This document shows positions 32,999 through 45,680 of a stretch of 64,000 nucleotides of DNA, in pieces. The stretch's first letter is position 1, and the number at the start of each line of letters is the position of its first letter. Position numbers and translations under genes: made by a program. Below the pieces are notes generated by a model. The model worked only from the letters and a program-made list of their open reading frames with translations. It had not been told where the DNA came from and ran no database searches. The DNA comes from Centroberyx gerrardi (lineage: Eukaryota; Chordata; Actinopteri; Beryciformes; Berycidae): positions 2,295,265 through 2,359,264 of the forward strand of contig NC_135997.1 of the NCBI RefSeq assembly GCF_048128805.1. Reading direction: 5' to 3'.

Positions 32999-33794
32999 TC
33001 TGACAGCTTACTGGAGGAGGAAGAGACAGGCCATGGTCCAGTTGTTGATGATTTTGTTGCTTGGTGTGATGCTGCCTTTTTACAGCTTAATGTAACCAAA
33101 ACCAAGGAGATGTCCACTGATTTTAGACGAAAACCCCCTGGCTCCTATACACACCACCACCAAGGGCCAGGTGGTGGAGAGTGTCGAGACATATAAGTAT
33201 CTGGGAACTGTCATTGACACAAATACTGATGTCTTATGTAAGAAGGGTCAACAACGCTTGTTTTGCTTGAGGAAACTGAGGTCTTTCAATGTTGACAAGA
33301 CACTAATGATGTTTTACAAATCTTTTATTCAGTCAGTATTGTGTTTTTCTATGATTTGTTGGTTCGGAAATCTAAGTGTGAAAAGTAAAAGCGCTCTTAG
33401 CCGGATCGTGAAGCACTGCAGCGAGGTTATAGGAGTCAGTCAGGCTGCTCTGCCCGAATTATTCAAGAGACGAGCCCTGCAGAAAGCCCAGGCCATCCTT
33501 CTTGATGATGACCACCCCTCAGGTAGGTACCGAGGATTAAAACAAACAGACACAAGCACTCATTTCAACAGCTATTAGCTTGTTAAATAGATAGGCACTC
33601 GCACTTTGCTGTAGTAATGCTTTACTGTAATGCACTTTACTTTACCCTAGACTACAACCCACTGCGATGTGTGTTTGATTATGTCGTTTTTAACTTTTGT
33701 ATTCTTCTTCGTGTTGTCTGTTGCTGTGTTGCTTTTGGCCTGCGAGACAATTGCCTTCTGGGATCATAATAAAGTTGAACTGAACTGAACTGAA
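32999..33794 (+). pseudogene. L2-like LINE reverse transcriptase, 3' piece and tail
   Basis: Resumes the host LINE: LLEEEETGHGPVVDDFVAWC, LNVTKTKEM, then VESVETYKYLGTVIDTN and KSFIQSVLCFSMICWFGNLS, ending KRRALQKAQAILLDDDHP. The 3' end carries GGGATCATAATAAAG and a (TGAAC)n tail. At least one frame break lies before 33171. Confidence 0.8.
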
Positions 33795-33849
33795 GTTGAT
33801 AATTATCTAATTTAGGTGTTTGTGAGTTTAATATTCTGATTTTCTTCTT

Positions 33850-33999
33850 GCATGTGAACATCTTAGAAATAGTTCAATGACGTTTTCACACAAGTTTAAC
33901 CATTTTTACACTAAATAAAAGCCTACAATTTGTAGTCTCTTTCTTGCTCTTTTCATGAAGAACAAGTGTCCCTAATATTTTGTCCAGGCAGTGTACGTC
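33850..33999. mobile_element. MITE end fragment
   Basis: Minus-strand end TACACTGCCTGGACAAAATA followed by AT-rich sequence, a common fish MITE terminus. Only one end is visible. Confidence 0.45.
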
Positions 34000-34119
34000 T
34001 ATGTGTGTGTGTGTGTGTTTAAATATGTGTGAGAATGTGTGTGTGTGTGTGTGTGGCTGTGCAGTGTGTGAAAGTGGGCTGCGGAGGGGAGGTTTTCTGG
34101 TTTCAGCTTGCCAGTGGAC

Positions 34120-34625
34120 CGGCTCTCTGTAGCGGTGCCAGAGCCGGATGGGGTGGGGGTGTGGGGGTGGGGGGTGTGGGGGTGTGTGTGTGTGTGTGTG
34201 TGGGGGGGGGGGGGGGGTGTGTGTGGAGGGAGACGGACATCAAAACAAAAAGGGCAGCGGGGGTGATAATCCTACCTAATGCCCCCTGTCTGCCCCGTGT
34301 CTGCAGCGGCTCTCTGGTGAGTGGCAGATTGAGTGCACTCATGCAAAAGGTTACTTGGGTGATCAAGTGCACTTCTCAGGGGGGTGGGAGGGGGGGAGAG
34401 GGGGCAGAGGGGGGGGATTGTGGGGGGGGGGGTGTTTGGGGTGAGTCAGGCTGGCTGTCTTCGGAGGTCGCTGTGGACCCTGGTTTGTTGTGAGCGCCGG
34501 CGGTGGGGAGTTTGGAGCCGCTGATTCAGCAGATCGTCCCGCTCATGTATTATGTAACGGCTCTGCTGTCCGGCCGGAGCGGGACGGGGAGCGGGACGGG
34601 GGCGGGAGGGGGGTCGCATCAGAGC
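34120..34625 (+). repeat. G-rich, quadruplex-prone cluster with GT runs
   Basis: Repeated GGGG/GGGGG runs separated by T, GTGT or A on the plus strand (34,140-34,225 and 34,378-34,440), then GGGAC repeats (34,570-34,612). No coding exon supported. Confidence 0.7.
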
Positions 34626-34689
34626 TGCAGTCCAGTTTACAGAATTATTGATCTGTCGAAGCGTTCTCTCTCCTCCCCCCCAACCCCTC

Positions 34690-35605
34690 GCACTACCACT
34701 TAAAGTAGGAATCCACTCTAAAACACTTTAAACTTAAAAAAACAGCTTTGCATTTCTGGGTCCATTTAGTTCTTCTAGTTCAATCAATTTAAATATCTTT
34801 ATTGTCCCAAAGGGAAACTGGTTACGCAGTCAGATAAACACAAAGGTAAAAACAACATGGAGCAAACACTGTGGATAAAAACCAAACACATAAAAAACTA
34901 AACTAATAAATAGAAGCAGCAGAATCCCTAAAATAACACATAAAACACATACAGTATATGATGTATTTTCCTTCTTGGTGGATAACTGGCCAATCGTAGA
35001 CGAGGTGACGTCACCTCCAGATATTTCGAGCAGCTACAATGGAGTTTGATATGAGAAAATGTTTCAGGATGTAAAACATCAGCGGGAAACGTCAGGTTTT
35101 GGTGTCAGTCCCTCAGAATCAAAGAGCGAGGGCTTCTTTCTAGAGCCGCCATTTTGCACCAAGAGACGTTCAACAATCATACAGGGAGAAATCCATCGTA
35201 GAAGAGGAGAGAGACCAATTTCTCCACCACAGGAGCAGGAGAGAGACCAGAATGCACTGCAGCAGAGAGACAGGTTGGGGTAGAAGTAAGAGGAGAGTCA
35301 CTTTTTTCCCAATTGGAAAAACTCTCGCTCTCTTGCTCTTACTATGCTATCACTATCTCTCTCTCCACCTGCATGTAAAACACACAGCTGAATGGAACAA
35401 GTTCACGCCCCTTCTCTGGGGGTTCTCGAAAGGCATTCTGGGAAATGTAGGAAATCACAAACTGCAGTAGAAGTAGACGAGGCAGGTTGAGGGAAAGTGA
35501 GTAAATTACAACACTTCATCACAAAATAACTGCTGGAACGAACTGAACATCACAGATGTAACAGTATAAGAGGATCTGAGGAGGAATTTTCCTTTAACAG
35601 TCAGT
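34690..35605 (-). mobile_element. Window-dispersed MITE, copy 3, with nested LINE tail
   Basis: Reverse orientation, from TAAAGTAGGAATCC to GGAGGAATTTTCCTTTAA. About 34780-34960 is an unrelated LINE 3' tail (minus strand CCCTTTGGGACAATAAAG) inserted near its end. Confidence 0.75.
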
Positions 35606-35624
35606 TAGACAATTGTCACATAAT

Positions 35625-36180
35625 ATAATATAACCTTTATTTAACTAGGAAGTCACATTGAGATTTAAACCTCTTTTACAAGTGAGACCTAGCCAAGACA
35701 GGGTCAAATAGCATCAAACACATAACAGGACAACAACATCAAATCACACAAGAATACATTACATAATACAGTGCATAAACAAAAACAAGGCAGCAATATT
35801 TAGTCATGTGTTTGTGAGTTGAAGCAACTGCAGCTAACAGTGACCACTTCCATTATTCTATGTTTAAAATCATTTAAAGAGATAAGGGTCTCTAGTTTGA
35901 GATCGGCCTGCAAATTGTTTCAGTAGTAGAACAGGCTTGATCTGCCAATCTCTGTTCTGCTAGAAGGCTTTAAACTGAAGCCATTTGTGCGACCTAAGAT
36001 TATGACTGCTTTGCAAAAATGAAAACTTCTGGCTTAAGTAAATAGGTAATTTACCTGAAATAATCTTGTAGACTAAAATGTACCAGTGTTGTAGCCTACG
36101 CAAAGTGAGGATGCCCATCCAACCATGCTGTATAAGGTACAATGATGGGTCCTCAAGCTAGAATTAGTGACATACCTCGC
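35625..36180 (-). mobile_element. LINE 3' region remnant
   Basis: Starts ATAACCTTTATTTAACTAGG, a fish LINE 3' tail in reverse, and matches 52.60-52.80 kb (CATTGAGATTTAAA). It continues into sequence that on the minus strand keeps a short open frame, too decayed to name. Confidence 0.5.
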
Positions 36181-37747
36181 AGTATGTCACATGTATCTAA
36201 TAATAAAACAGTTCATATTAAGTTCATATTAAGGCAGGAGTACATGAACCCACTCAGCAAAGTGATGATTCCCATTAGCAGAAGTAGCTGCTGGAGACGA
36301 ACTCCACACATGAACTAACCTCCTTTCAAAACATTTCCCCGCATGAAATCATATCAGTCGTATCGCCGGATCTCCGACACCGCTGCTTTAATCAGAGCGT
36401 TTTGAGGATATGTAGATCCTCGGCGGTGCGGCCGGCGCTGAGGCCGTAGCTTAACTCGAGGGTTTTAAACGCCTCCGGTGAGATAAGTGAATCCTCAGCT
36501 GAGGATCTGACCGAAGGCTTGGCAACTCTCTTCGCTGGACGCCGTTCAAGTCGAGTTTAATCTGCTCATCTGAACTCTGTCGCCGCGGCCATCTGCTCCC
36601 CGCCACAGACAGCAGTACAGTGGACACAGGCTTTTAATGCATCTACAGTTATTTCATTGAATATAATAATAATAATAACCTTTATTTGTATGGCAGCTTT
36701 CATACACAACATGCAGCTCAAAGTGCTTTACATCAATAGAAATGCAAACAGATAAAACTCTCACTCACTCTCTCTTTAACACAAACGCTTCCTGTCAGAC
36801 GTTTGGGGACAAGCAGCTTTTGAAAATGTTTAATAAATCTGCATGTTTTCTTTGTCGGTTTGCAATAACTTAACCCCATTAAAGACTAACTAGGTTCAGT
36901 TTGAGAAAAACAAAAATCATACATGTAAATATTAACAATTAAACTATATGTTCATCAAAAAAACCTTCTAACTGTCAGAGACGCTCTGCCATGAAAAACC
37001 TTCTCTTCACACCAAAGAGACCCAAACTTTTGACTCTCCATAAGGAAACACATTAGCAAAGTGAAATTAGCTACTGAGGCCAAAACCTCTTGTGGAAAAA
37101 ATGTGTTGACTTTATATTTTTAGCAGAAGTTGGGTTGTGGTCCGTTGACTTCATGGAGTTGGAGTGTTTTTGGAGCCTCTAGTGGACGGGCCACTTGAGC
37201 TTTTGTAAATCAGTGTGAGCCGATGAATCTGTCGCCAGACGCGTAACGATCTCTCACACAGACTCGACCTTGTGTGGGCCGGTGCTGCCGGTGTCGGGGG
37301 GGGGGGGGGGGGGGGGGGGGCAGTAGATTGTGTAGATTGCGACTCCGGCGATGACTGTGTGACTTTGGGTCGTAACTCTAGGAAGTGGAGCGGGTGGGGG
37401 GGTGGAGGGGGAGCGGTGGGGGGGGACGCGGCTGCTGTGACCTCCCCCGGCTCGTCTCCGCCCGCCGCTTTACGACGGATCGAAGCCTCTCGAGTTTATG
37501 TGTTTGAGGCTGTCGCGGCTCTGATAAAGGGCGCAATACATAACACAGGAGTAATAGAGGAGGACAAGCCACTCAATAGCCAGAGAGGCCGCTTGACCCG
37601 CGCTTTAAAATGACAAATCTCCAGTCTTGCATCACTAAGGATGCTTCTCTCCGCTTCCAGCCTGCAGCAAACATGCAGAAATAACTGGACATGCTGGCTT
37701 TTAGGAGGAGAGGCTCGCTTCCATTGGCATGCCTTCCAGGTGACTGT

Positions 37748-37791
<44 letters not shown>

Positions 37792-37983
37792 CTGTGTGAA
37801 AATCTCAGTTTCAGTTTCAATCTCAAAAGGCCAAACTGGCAGCAGGAGTCTTGTAAGTAAAGACTGGGGCTTCACCTGTGAAAAGAGGCTTTTGTAGAGC
37901 AGCCTCCTGTTTCCTGGCAGATAAAGCACATCTGCTTTACCAAGAGATAACACAATGCACACACACACACACACACACACAGC

Positions 37984-38044
<61 letters not shown>

Positions 38045-38209
38045 CTTTTCTTTACCTTTCTCTGCTTCCCCGCCTCTTCTTCATTCATATCTATTTCTGT
38101 AATTCCCTCTTGCTACAGCACCCCCACCCCCCTCCTCCCTTCCCCACTCCATATTTTCTTCAGTATTTGCTCTCATTCTTTTCTTCTCCACCTCTCCTCA
38201 TTTCTTTAC

Positions 38210-38255
<46 letters not shown>

Positions 38256-38372
38256 AGACTCATCTCCAGTTCTTTCCCAACCAGCTGCTCCAGACTGATG
38301 CTGTCCGCTGTTATAATGTGCGTGTCGTCTGTCCTGAAGTGGCCCGTCCTGCTGAACACACTGTCCTCTGTC

Positions 38373-38426
<54 letters not shown>

Positions 38427-40829
38427 AGGACAGCCAGTTAAAAGCATCAGAGGGAGCTCTCCTCTCTGCTGTGCTTCACCTCTCTGAGAGAAACAGTTAC
38501 TTCCAGACACACAGAGTCTGCAGTGTTTTCATTACAGTCAGATGTGTAGTCCAGCCTAGTCATGTTTATTTATATAACCATTTATCACAGGCATGCTTCA
38601 GAGGGCTTAATGTAGCATCATATGCATACTACATAATATACAAACTATCATACTACACACAAACACAGGCAATTTAGATTCTTTAGTTCATCTTTAAGTC
38701 ACAATGAAACTTTTCATCTTATTATTCTCAGATGTTCAGATCAGATGTATTTTCTTTCTTAATTTTATTGATAATGATTTTGTTTGTGATTATAAAGTTT
38801 TGTTAGTTGTTTATTGCACTGGTGCATTTTATTGTATTTTTATGTATGTGTGTATGTGTGTGTATATAGTATGTATATACTGTATACGTGTGTATGTATG
38901 TGCAGTATGTATATATGTGGATGTGTTAAATGTTGTATGTATTAATTCACAAAAGCATTGTCAGTAATATTCATGTGGACCCCAGGAAGAGAAGCTACTG
39001 ATATTGCAGCAGCCTATGGGATCTAAATAAACAAACAAACAATCATAATGTACACATAGTTGATAAAAAAAAAAAAATTACAACATTTATATTTTCTTTT
39101 TTCTTCCCTATCAAAGTCCCACAACTTTTCCTTCCTGGACACCAATGTGTTTTTAGTGCAGACTTCATTACTTCACCGGTAATCGTGCGAACAAATGAAA
39201 ACCTGCAGCTTGCAGCGCTCCATCCTGTCCGAACACTTTGTTCCAACCTGAAATACGTCGAATTACAGAGGCGAGACGCCATGGAAACGCTGTTTCTGAT
39301 TCTGATGCTGCAGAATCAAACAGCAGAGAGTTTGATCACCGGGTCGATCAGAGGAGAGTCTGCTGATTCTTCCACTCTCATCTGGATCTGTCTGATGTGA
39401 TATGATAAGACTCTTCATAATCTTTTTCCCTGTTTCCTCTTTGGGAGTCTTTTATTATTTTCAACTATATATTTATTGGTATTTAATTCAAATGAGCAAA
39501 GCCAAGCAACCCAACAGACAAATGACAGAAAGAGGCAGAGTATTTGAGAGGTTATGTAGAGTTTGATCATCAGGAGGTCAGGTACAGGATTGTTCTCGAT
39601 GAATTGGAGTTTTCTTAATTAAAGAGGGCGAGGCAGCAGCAGATCCCGGACTGAACAACACACTGAAGCATCAGGCTCGTCTTCCTGCTCTGAGCTGCAG
39701 CCCCGTCTGCACAATCCACTAATTGTCTCTTAATTGTCTCAAAGCTTAAAAATCCCCCAAAAAACGTCTTGTTTTTTAGCTTAACGAAAATGCATTTCTG
39801 ACTTTATCCAACAGGGGTTTGAAAGGGTTTCATAAGTCAGATAATCTCCTCAATCCACAGAGGAACCATGAAATCCTTCAACTGAAGTTAAAACATGAAA
39901 ATCACCAAAATTAGAGTTACAAGGTTTTCACACCATAACAGCATCATACACTTAATGTACAAAATATTTGATTTTCCAACAGTTAGACTCCCATATTCTC
40001 TACTGCAGCCCCTTCTGCACAATCCACAGCCAAACCAAGAAAATGTGAAACAATTTGAAATCCAGAAATGTTTTTTTTTTTTTTTTTCGTTCTTGCTGAG
40101 TCTCAGGAGAACGGAGCAGCGGAGCGACACGCTGGACGAGACACATCCAATCAAATGAAAGCAGCATCAGAGCGTGACATTGATTTGACAAACAAGACCG
40201 AGCCGCAGCCATTGATTAGAAAATCCAGTATTAATGACTTGACTTCCTGCTGCAGAATCACAAATCACAGAAATGCTAAAACACTGCTGCTATTACAACA
40301 CCTGGTCTGAAATAATCTAACATCGCTAAAAAGTGATGGAGTGAAGCTGTGGAACGGTTCAGATGTAGAAATCAAACAAAGAACAAATATAAATCAGTTT
40401 AAGTACAAAACAAGAATTTTTGAGATGTACAAAATATGAGATGTACAAAACAACATGTATTAATATTCATACTATATATGGATACAATGATGACATGATT
40501 ATTTAATTAGAGAAAGACGGTAGGACAAAATATGTTTTTCCTTTTCGAAACACATAATATCGACTACTTTTTGTCAAGAATTTACCGTATGTTTTCATTT
40601 TTGTTGTTTATTTTTTTGCTTATTTGATGAATTTTCTTGTTTTGTTTTATTTATTTTTTTGTGGTTACATATTTGAAATAAACATAAACATGAGATATAG
40701 ATCCAGCACTTTACACTGTGAGAGACCTGAGCTGTGTGTAAATGCAAATAGTTTTCTTAGTGTAATACGGAGATATATGCCGGTTTCCTGGTGTGTGTGA
40801 TGTTGTGATGGGGGGAGGGAGAAGATGAG

Positions 40830-40880
<51 letters not shown>

Positions 40881-41226
40881 GGGGGGCGGCAGGATGGAGG
40901 TGTGAAGGTGGTATTGGGTTGGGGGGGGGTAAAGGGAAGAAGCTCATTCATCAAGTCATTACTGGAGGTGGCTCCTGTGGTATTTCAGCCTGTCCATCAG
41001 TGGAGGAGGAGAGGAGGAGGAGAGAGAGAGAGATTCCCTGAGGAGGACCGCAGCTCGCCCCCCTCCTCCCCCTCCTCCCCTCCTCCCCCCCCCACTCCTC
41101 CGCTGACAGTTCACCTCCTGACTGCTATTACCCCCCCTTCTTCTTCCTCTCCTCCATCACACCATCTTCCCACTTTATCTGCCCCCTCTATTACATCTTC
41201 CATCTCTACTCCAATTCTCCATCCCG

Positions 41227-41275
<49 letters not shown>

Positions 41276-41838
41276 AGCCTGCCCTCCACATTCTCAGTAC
41301 TTCCCTCACTCTCTTCCTCTCTCCATCCCTCGGGGGAGGCAGCCCTTGACTCTCAGATGTCCCTCGCATGCCAAAAATTACTATTGACATTTCAATTCAG
41401 TGGGGTTTTTTCTCTCGCTGCTCTCTGCTGATGCCTTATAGCAGGAGGACATTTACATGTCAATGGGCCAGACAAAGAGAGGCAGAGTGTGTGTGTGTGT
41501 GTGAGGAGAGGAGAAGCCCGCTCCTGTCCTGAAGACACAGGCTGGACCGGGGAGTCTGGGGCTTCGTCAGCTGGATCTTTGTGTTAGTAAATGCATTATT
41601 ACCATAAACATGGACTGAAGCTGAACTGCAGAGCCTCAACACTTTGAGACAGGATCCCTGTGTGTGTCTTTATAAACAGTGTTGGGTGTAATCACATTAC
41701 TTTCTCCTGTAACAGAGTAAAGTAAGGCTTTACTGTTCCAGTTTCAGCAATCACATTACAGTTACTGATCAGATCGGTCGTTCCATTCTTTATCCTCTCT
41801 CTTGGTGTAATGTCTATGAAAGATTCACCTTTTCTTTT
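36181..41838. other. Gene-poor region dominated by simple repeats
   Basis: No gene supported. Holds a 26-base G run (37,296-37,321), (GT)(GA) at 37,743-37,795, CA/CT/CA at 37,959-38,040, CT at 38,213-38,252, GT at 38,376-38,420, GT at 40,832-40,880 and CT/CA at 41,228-41,276. 36,370-36,600 is GC-rich unique sequence, with a perfect palindrome ATCCTCAGCTGAGGAT near 36,490. Confidence 0.5.
37296..37321. repeat. Poly-G run
   Basis: About 26 consecutive G, a likely site of sequencing or length error. Confidence 0.95.
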
Positions 41839-41839
41839 T

Positions 41840-42045
41840 AAAGATTATTTTTTGGACATTTTTGCCTTTATTTGATAGGTGAAAGTAGAGACAGACAAGA
41901 CACATTGGGAGAGAGAGAGGGGGGGGGGGGGGGGGGGGGGGGGTGACATTGTGACAAAGGTCCTGGGTCAGATTCGAACACGGGACGTTGCGGTTACATG
42001 GTACTCGCCCCAGACCTCTGAACCACAGGAAGATCAGAATTACAG
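41840..42045 (-). mobile_element. tRNA-derived SINE
   Basis: Minus strand: a head with tRNA-like boxes (TGGTTCAGAGGTC..., B-box-like GTGTTCGAATC), a C-run (23+ bases, 41,920-41,943 on the plus strand), then a tail CAAATAAAGGCAAAAATGTCC and AATCTTTAAAAAG. The layout matches a common fish SINE. Confidence 0.75.
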
Positions 42046-42357
42046 CAGAGCGACATGAACGAGCCAACAGAGTGGGAAATATCTGAATTTAATGCTCTTT
42101 ACTAAAAACTTTAAAGAAAGATTTAGCATTCCTCATTATTTAGATTCTTCTGCTGGTAATGTGGCTTCACTCCACAATATTTTTCAGCCCAATGAACACA
42201 AGTAAAACTAGCACAATCAATGTGTTTGGAAATGTGTCAACATTTCCAAAAAGCCATAGTGTTCCAGCGCAAAAGGTAAAACAAAAAAGCAAAGCATTGC
42301 AAAAAAAGATGAAAATGGCCATAAATATAACAATCGTGAAGTGGTTAGTGTGTGTAG

Positions 42358-42680
42358 AGTTAGGGTTAGGGTTGGTGCACCCAGCCAAAGGGCCACAAGA
42401 GGAAGCGCACCTGCTCTACATTTCAGGTTAGGGTTCAGGCCAAGACACAATCAAAACAAAAAAGCTAACAGGTGTGTGTGTGTGTGGGTATGACTTAAGT
42501 CACTTTCAGGGACACACACTAGACTTAAGACCAGTTGATTGTTGACGGCTTGTGCAATTGGGGACAAAAGCCGTGTCCCCAATTGGTAAAAAGCTGATTT
42601 TTGGGTCAGTGGTTAAGGTTAGGGTTAGGGTTAGGTTTAGGCAAGTAGTGGTTATGGTTAGGGTTAGGGTAAGTCTCCAG
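42358..42680 (+). repeat. Short interstitial TTAGGG arrays flanking a hairpin
   Basis: TTAGGG units at 42,358-42,375 and 42,617-42,676. Between them a perfect 12-base stem, CAATTGGGGACA and TGTCCCCAATTG, with a 7-base loop (about 42,556-42,586). A short CCCTAA array also occurs at 51,775-51,790. Confidence 0.75.
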
Positions 42681-42719
42681 TAATGAATGTAAGTCTATGT
42701 AAAGGGACTTAAGTAAGAC

Positions 42720-42780
42720 TGTGTGTGTGTATGTGTGTGTGTGTGTGTGTGTGTGCGTGCGTGTGTGTGTGTGTGTGTGT
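42720..42780. repeat. GT microsatellite
   Basis: GT units with GCGTGCG interruption. Confidence 0.95.
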
Positions 42781-43169
42781 GGCCCGTTACGTCAGGCCTT
42801 CAAAGTAAAAAGTTTCAAAAGTGGCAGTTACGTCCAGGTATTTATACCAATGTGTCCACGAATTATGAACCCAAAATGTATTCATTCAAATTTTACTTAA
42901 ACTTCAATATGGCTCCGACACACACTACACATTTGCACTGATGCACACTGGAGTTCAATGAAGGAAAAGCCAAAGACCTGAGCGCGTCTGCACTTGAAAA
43001 GGTTCTTGAGCTCCTGGTTTCATGGTGAGTATGTTCAATCTGCTCCGTAGTGTCTTCACCATGGAAATACCACGAAATGGGGTGTGCATATGAATGTGCA
43101 TGTGTGTGTGTGTGTGTGTGTGTGTGTCTTCGAGTATGTTTCCCTCACAAGTGGTTTTTTCAGACATGC

Positions 43170-43470
43170 ATCTTCATCAGGTCCCAGCACCTGAGCGGTC
43201 CCGGGGCGCGGCGCCTCCTGCCTTGTTGTGATTATCTAAGCGGAGATGCGTTGCATATGTAAATGTCCTGTTTGGGAGAGAGCTGGCTGCTGCTCAACGG
43301 AGGAAAAAAAGCCCCTCAGCATTGATCCAGCCTCCTGCATTTGGCCTGGGTTAAGTGTTCAGCTTCCATTAGGACCAAATTCATGCAGGGGTTTGTATAA
43401 TTATGCCAGAGTCAATCCCCATTACTGCTTAGCACTATCGAGCAGCTGCTTACTTTAATAAAAACACATG
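43170..43470. promoter_or_regulatory. Candidate conserved non-coding element
   Basis: Repeat-free, balanced composition, no long open frame. Contains an octamer-like TGCATATGTAAAT and TTATGCCAG. Looks like unique, constrained sequence in the mpped2 gene desert, but conservation could not be tested. Confidence 0.3.
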
Positions 43471-43984
43471 TCAAATTTAGGGAGAAGAGCTGCTGTGTAT
43501 GTCTGTGTGTGTCTGTTTGCTTGTGTGTGTGTGTGTGTGTGTGTGTTTGCACATAATTTGAATCAATATACACAGGAAGGACGCATTAAAGCTACTAAGC
43601 AGAGGCAGCAGACTTGTGCAGCAAATGTTCAGTCGACTCCACAATCCTTTCAATCAGCGCAACAAACAACCCTTTCAACATTTGTCTCTCTCTCCCCGAG
43701 GACACGCTCCCTCTCCTCCGTCGACTTGCTGGAGACCATCAATCTGCAGCTTTTCCCCGTTGCCTTTCTTTCATCATTTTCGTTTTTTTTTCCCTTCCAA
43801 TGAGAGCTTTCAAGCCCGACCTCGGTAACCCTCGGAAAGGGCCGCCGCGGGTGAAAAAAGACACGGCCGGCCAATCCCAGACCGGCCTGAGCGGCCTCGG
43901 GTGTGTGAGCCCCATTCGTAACGATGGAAGAAAGTCTGAAATGGTTTGTAGGGAAGCTGGTGATTTCTGTTCAGATCTGCTCAC

Positions 43985-43986
<2 letters not shown>

Positions 43987-44038
<52 letters not shown>
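43987..44038. repeat. AC microsatellite
   Basis: About 26 AC units. Confidence 0.97.
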
Positions 44039-44040
<2 letters not shown>

Positions 44041-44145
44041 CTGACAGAAGTAACTCACATCACTGTCCCACTGCAAATCAGTTATTCAGACATGCAGCAC
44101 ACACACAGGCCAGTACTGTGTTTATGTCAAAAAACCTCAAAGTAC

Positions 44146-44611
44146 CAGAGGTGGAAAGTAACTAAGTACATTTACTCAAGTACTGTACTTAAATACAATT
44201 TTGAGGTACTCGCACTTTACTTGAGTATTTCCATTTTGTGAGACTTTCTACTTTTCCTCCACTACATTTATCTGCCGGCTGGAGTTACTAGTTACTTTGC
44301 AGAATAATGTTTTACATGCAAAACATACGATAAGCTCATAAAATATGTTGCATTGTTAGAGTTTAAACTCCCCAACAGTATATGGAGCAGTTAGACCGAC
44401 GACATTAAAATACTTCTTACAGGTTAATGCTTCAATAATTTAATGCTCTGAAAGAATGAGGACCTTTACTTTTCATGCTTCAGCACATTTTACCGCTCAT
44501 ACTTCTATACTTTTACGTAAGTAAACTTTTGAATGCAGAACTTTTACTTTTAATGGAGTATTTTTCCATTGTGGTGTTGCTACGTTTACTTTAGGACTTT
44601 TTCCACCACTG
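44146..44611. mobile_element. hAT-type MITE with perfect 8-bp target duplication
   Basis: Begins CAGAGGTGGAAAGTAACTAA and ends TTTTTCCACCACTG, flanked by identical CAAAGTAC at 44138-44145 and 44612-44619. 466 bp, no coding capacity. Related fragments lie near 31.64-31.74 and 52.87-52.96 kb (AGTAGAAGTAAAAG). Confidence 0.92.
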
Positions 44612-45199
44612 CAAAGTACCAATGGTTCATAGCATCAGTTACATGAGCTGTGATCAGACTGCACTGATCTTAGTTGTCTGTTAGACAGTGAAGCTACAAC
44701 AGCTGGACTTGGCCAGTGCTTATGGAGTTGTGTCCAAGACATGCCAGGTCAGACTGTCTGCAAGACAAACAGTATCAGCTTACTGAATAAGAGCTGTTCG
44801 CTGTAGATTTTTCTGTCAAAGTTGGAGGAGTCACTGGGGAGGAGCTCGGTGGATCCCGCCCAGCTGTCTGACAGACAGCGACAGCGGTTTTTACACATGA
44901 GCAGAAAACTCCTCTGCCGCACAGGAAGTGATGCGTTTTACGTTTCCGGTTTGTTTGGAATAAACAGAAGAAGAAGAACTGGGCATGAGCAGCGATAGCC
45001 ACCATGGCTGAACAGACAGAGAAAAGAGAAACTCAAACTGCATCAACAGAAACTCCAAGCTCCGCCCACACTGTTTGATTGACAGGTGATCTGTGGGAAG
45101 TGCAACACCACAGTGAGGCTGAGCAACAAAGATGGAGACAAAATTTAAAAAAAAATGTTGCAGATTACTACCTCTACAATGTTTTGATTTCATAAGTGG

Positions 45200-45680
45200 A
45201 CACAACTGCCTTGTCTACTTCTACTGCAGTTATGATTTCCTACATTTCCCAGAAGGCCTTTTGGCATCCCCCACACAAGGGTTTTTCCAGTCCAAAAAAA
45301 CAGTGAGTCGCCTCCTACCCAAACCCCAACCTGCTGCATTGCATTCTGGTCTCTCTCCTGCTCCTGTGGGTGGAGAAATTGGTCTCTCTCCTCTTCTACA
45401 ATGGATTTCTCCCTGTATGATTGTTGAACGTCTCTCGGTGCAAAATGTCGGCTCTAGAAAGAAGCCCTCGCTCTTTGATTCTGAGGGACTGACACCAAAA
45501 CCTGACGTTTATCGCTGATGTTTTACATCCTGAAACATTTTCTCATATCAAACTCCAGAACTCCCAAAGAAAAACACACCACCAAACCACAAAATGGACC
45601 CAGAAATACAAAGTACATCACCAATAGCTGTTTTTTTTAAAGAGCGTTAAAGTGTTTTAAGTGGATTTTTATTCAACAAA
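45200..45680 (+). mobile_element. Window-dispersed MITE, copy 4
   Basis: Shares CTGTATGATTGTTGAACGTC and the TTTTACATCCTGAAACATTT block. Its 5' end is truncated, and the 3' end is near AAGTGGATTTTTATT. Confidence 0.7.

Noticed and set aside
37955..38677. 240-codon His/Thr/Leu/Ser-rich frame
   Set aside because: Most of it is CA and CT microsatellite translated; no conserved segment.
40836..41387. 183-codon plus-strand frame
   Set aside because: Composed of GT, GGA, CTC and CT/CA simple repeats.
45132..45518. 128-codon plus-strand frame ending ...KPDVYR
   Set aside because: The last part is the dispersed MITE; the same ending appears at 7.6 and 29.3 kb, so it is repeat-derived rather than a gene.
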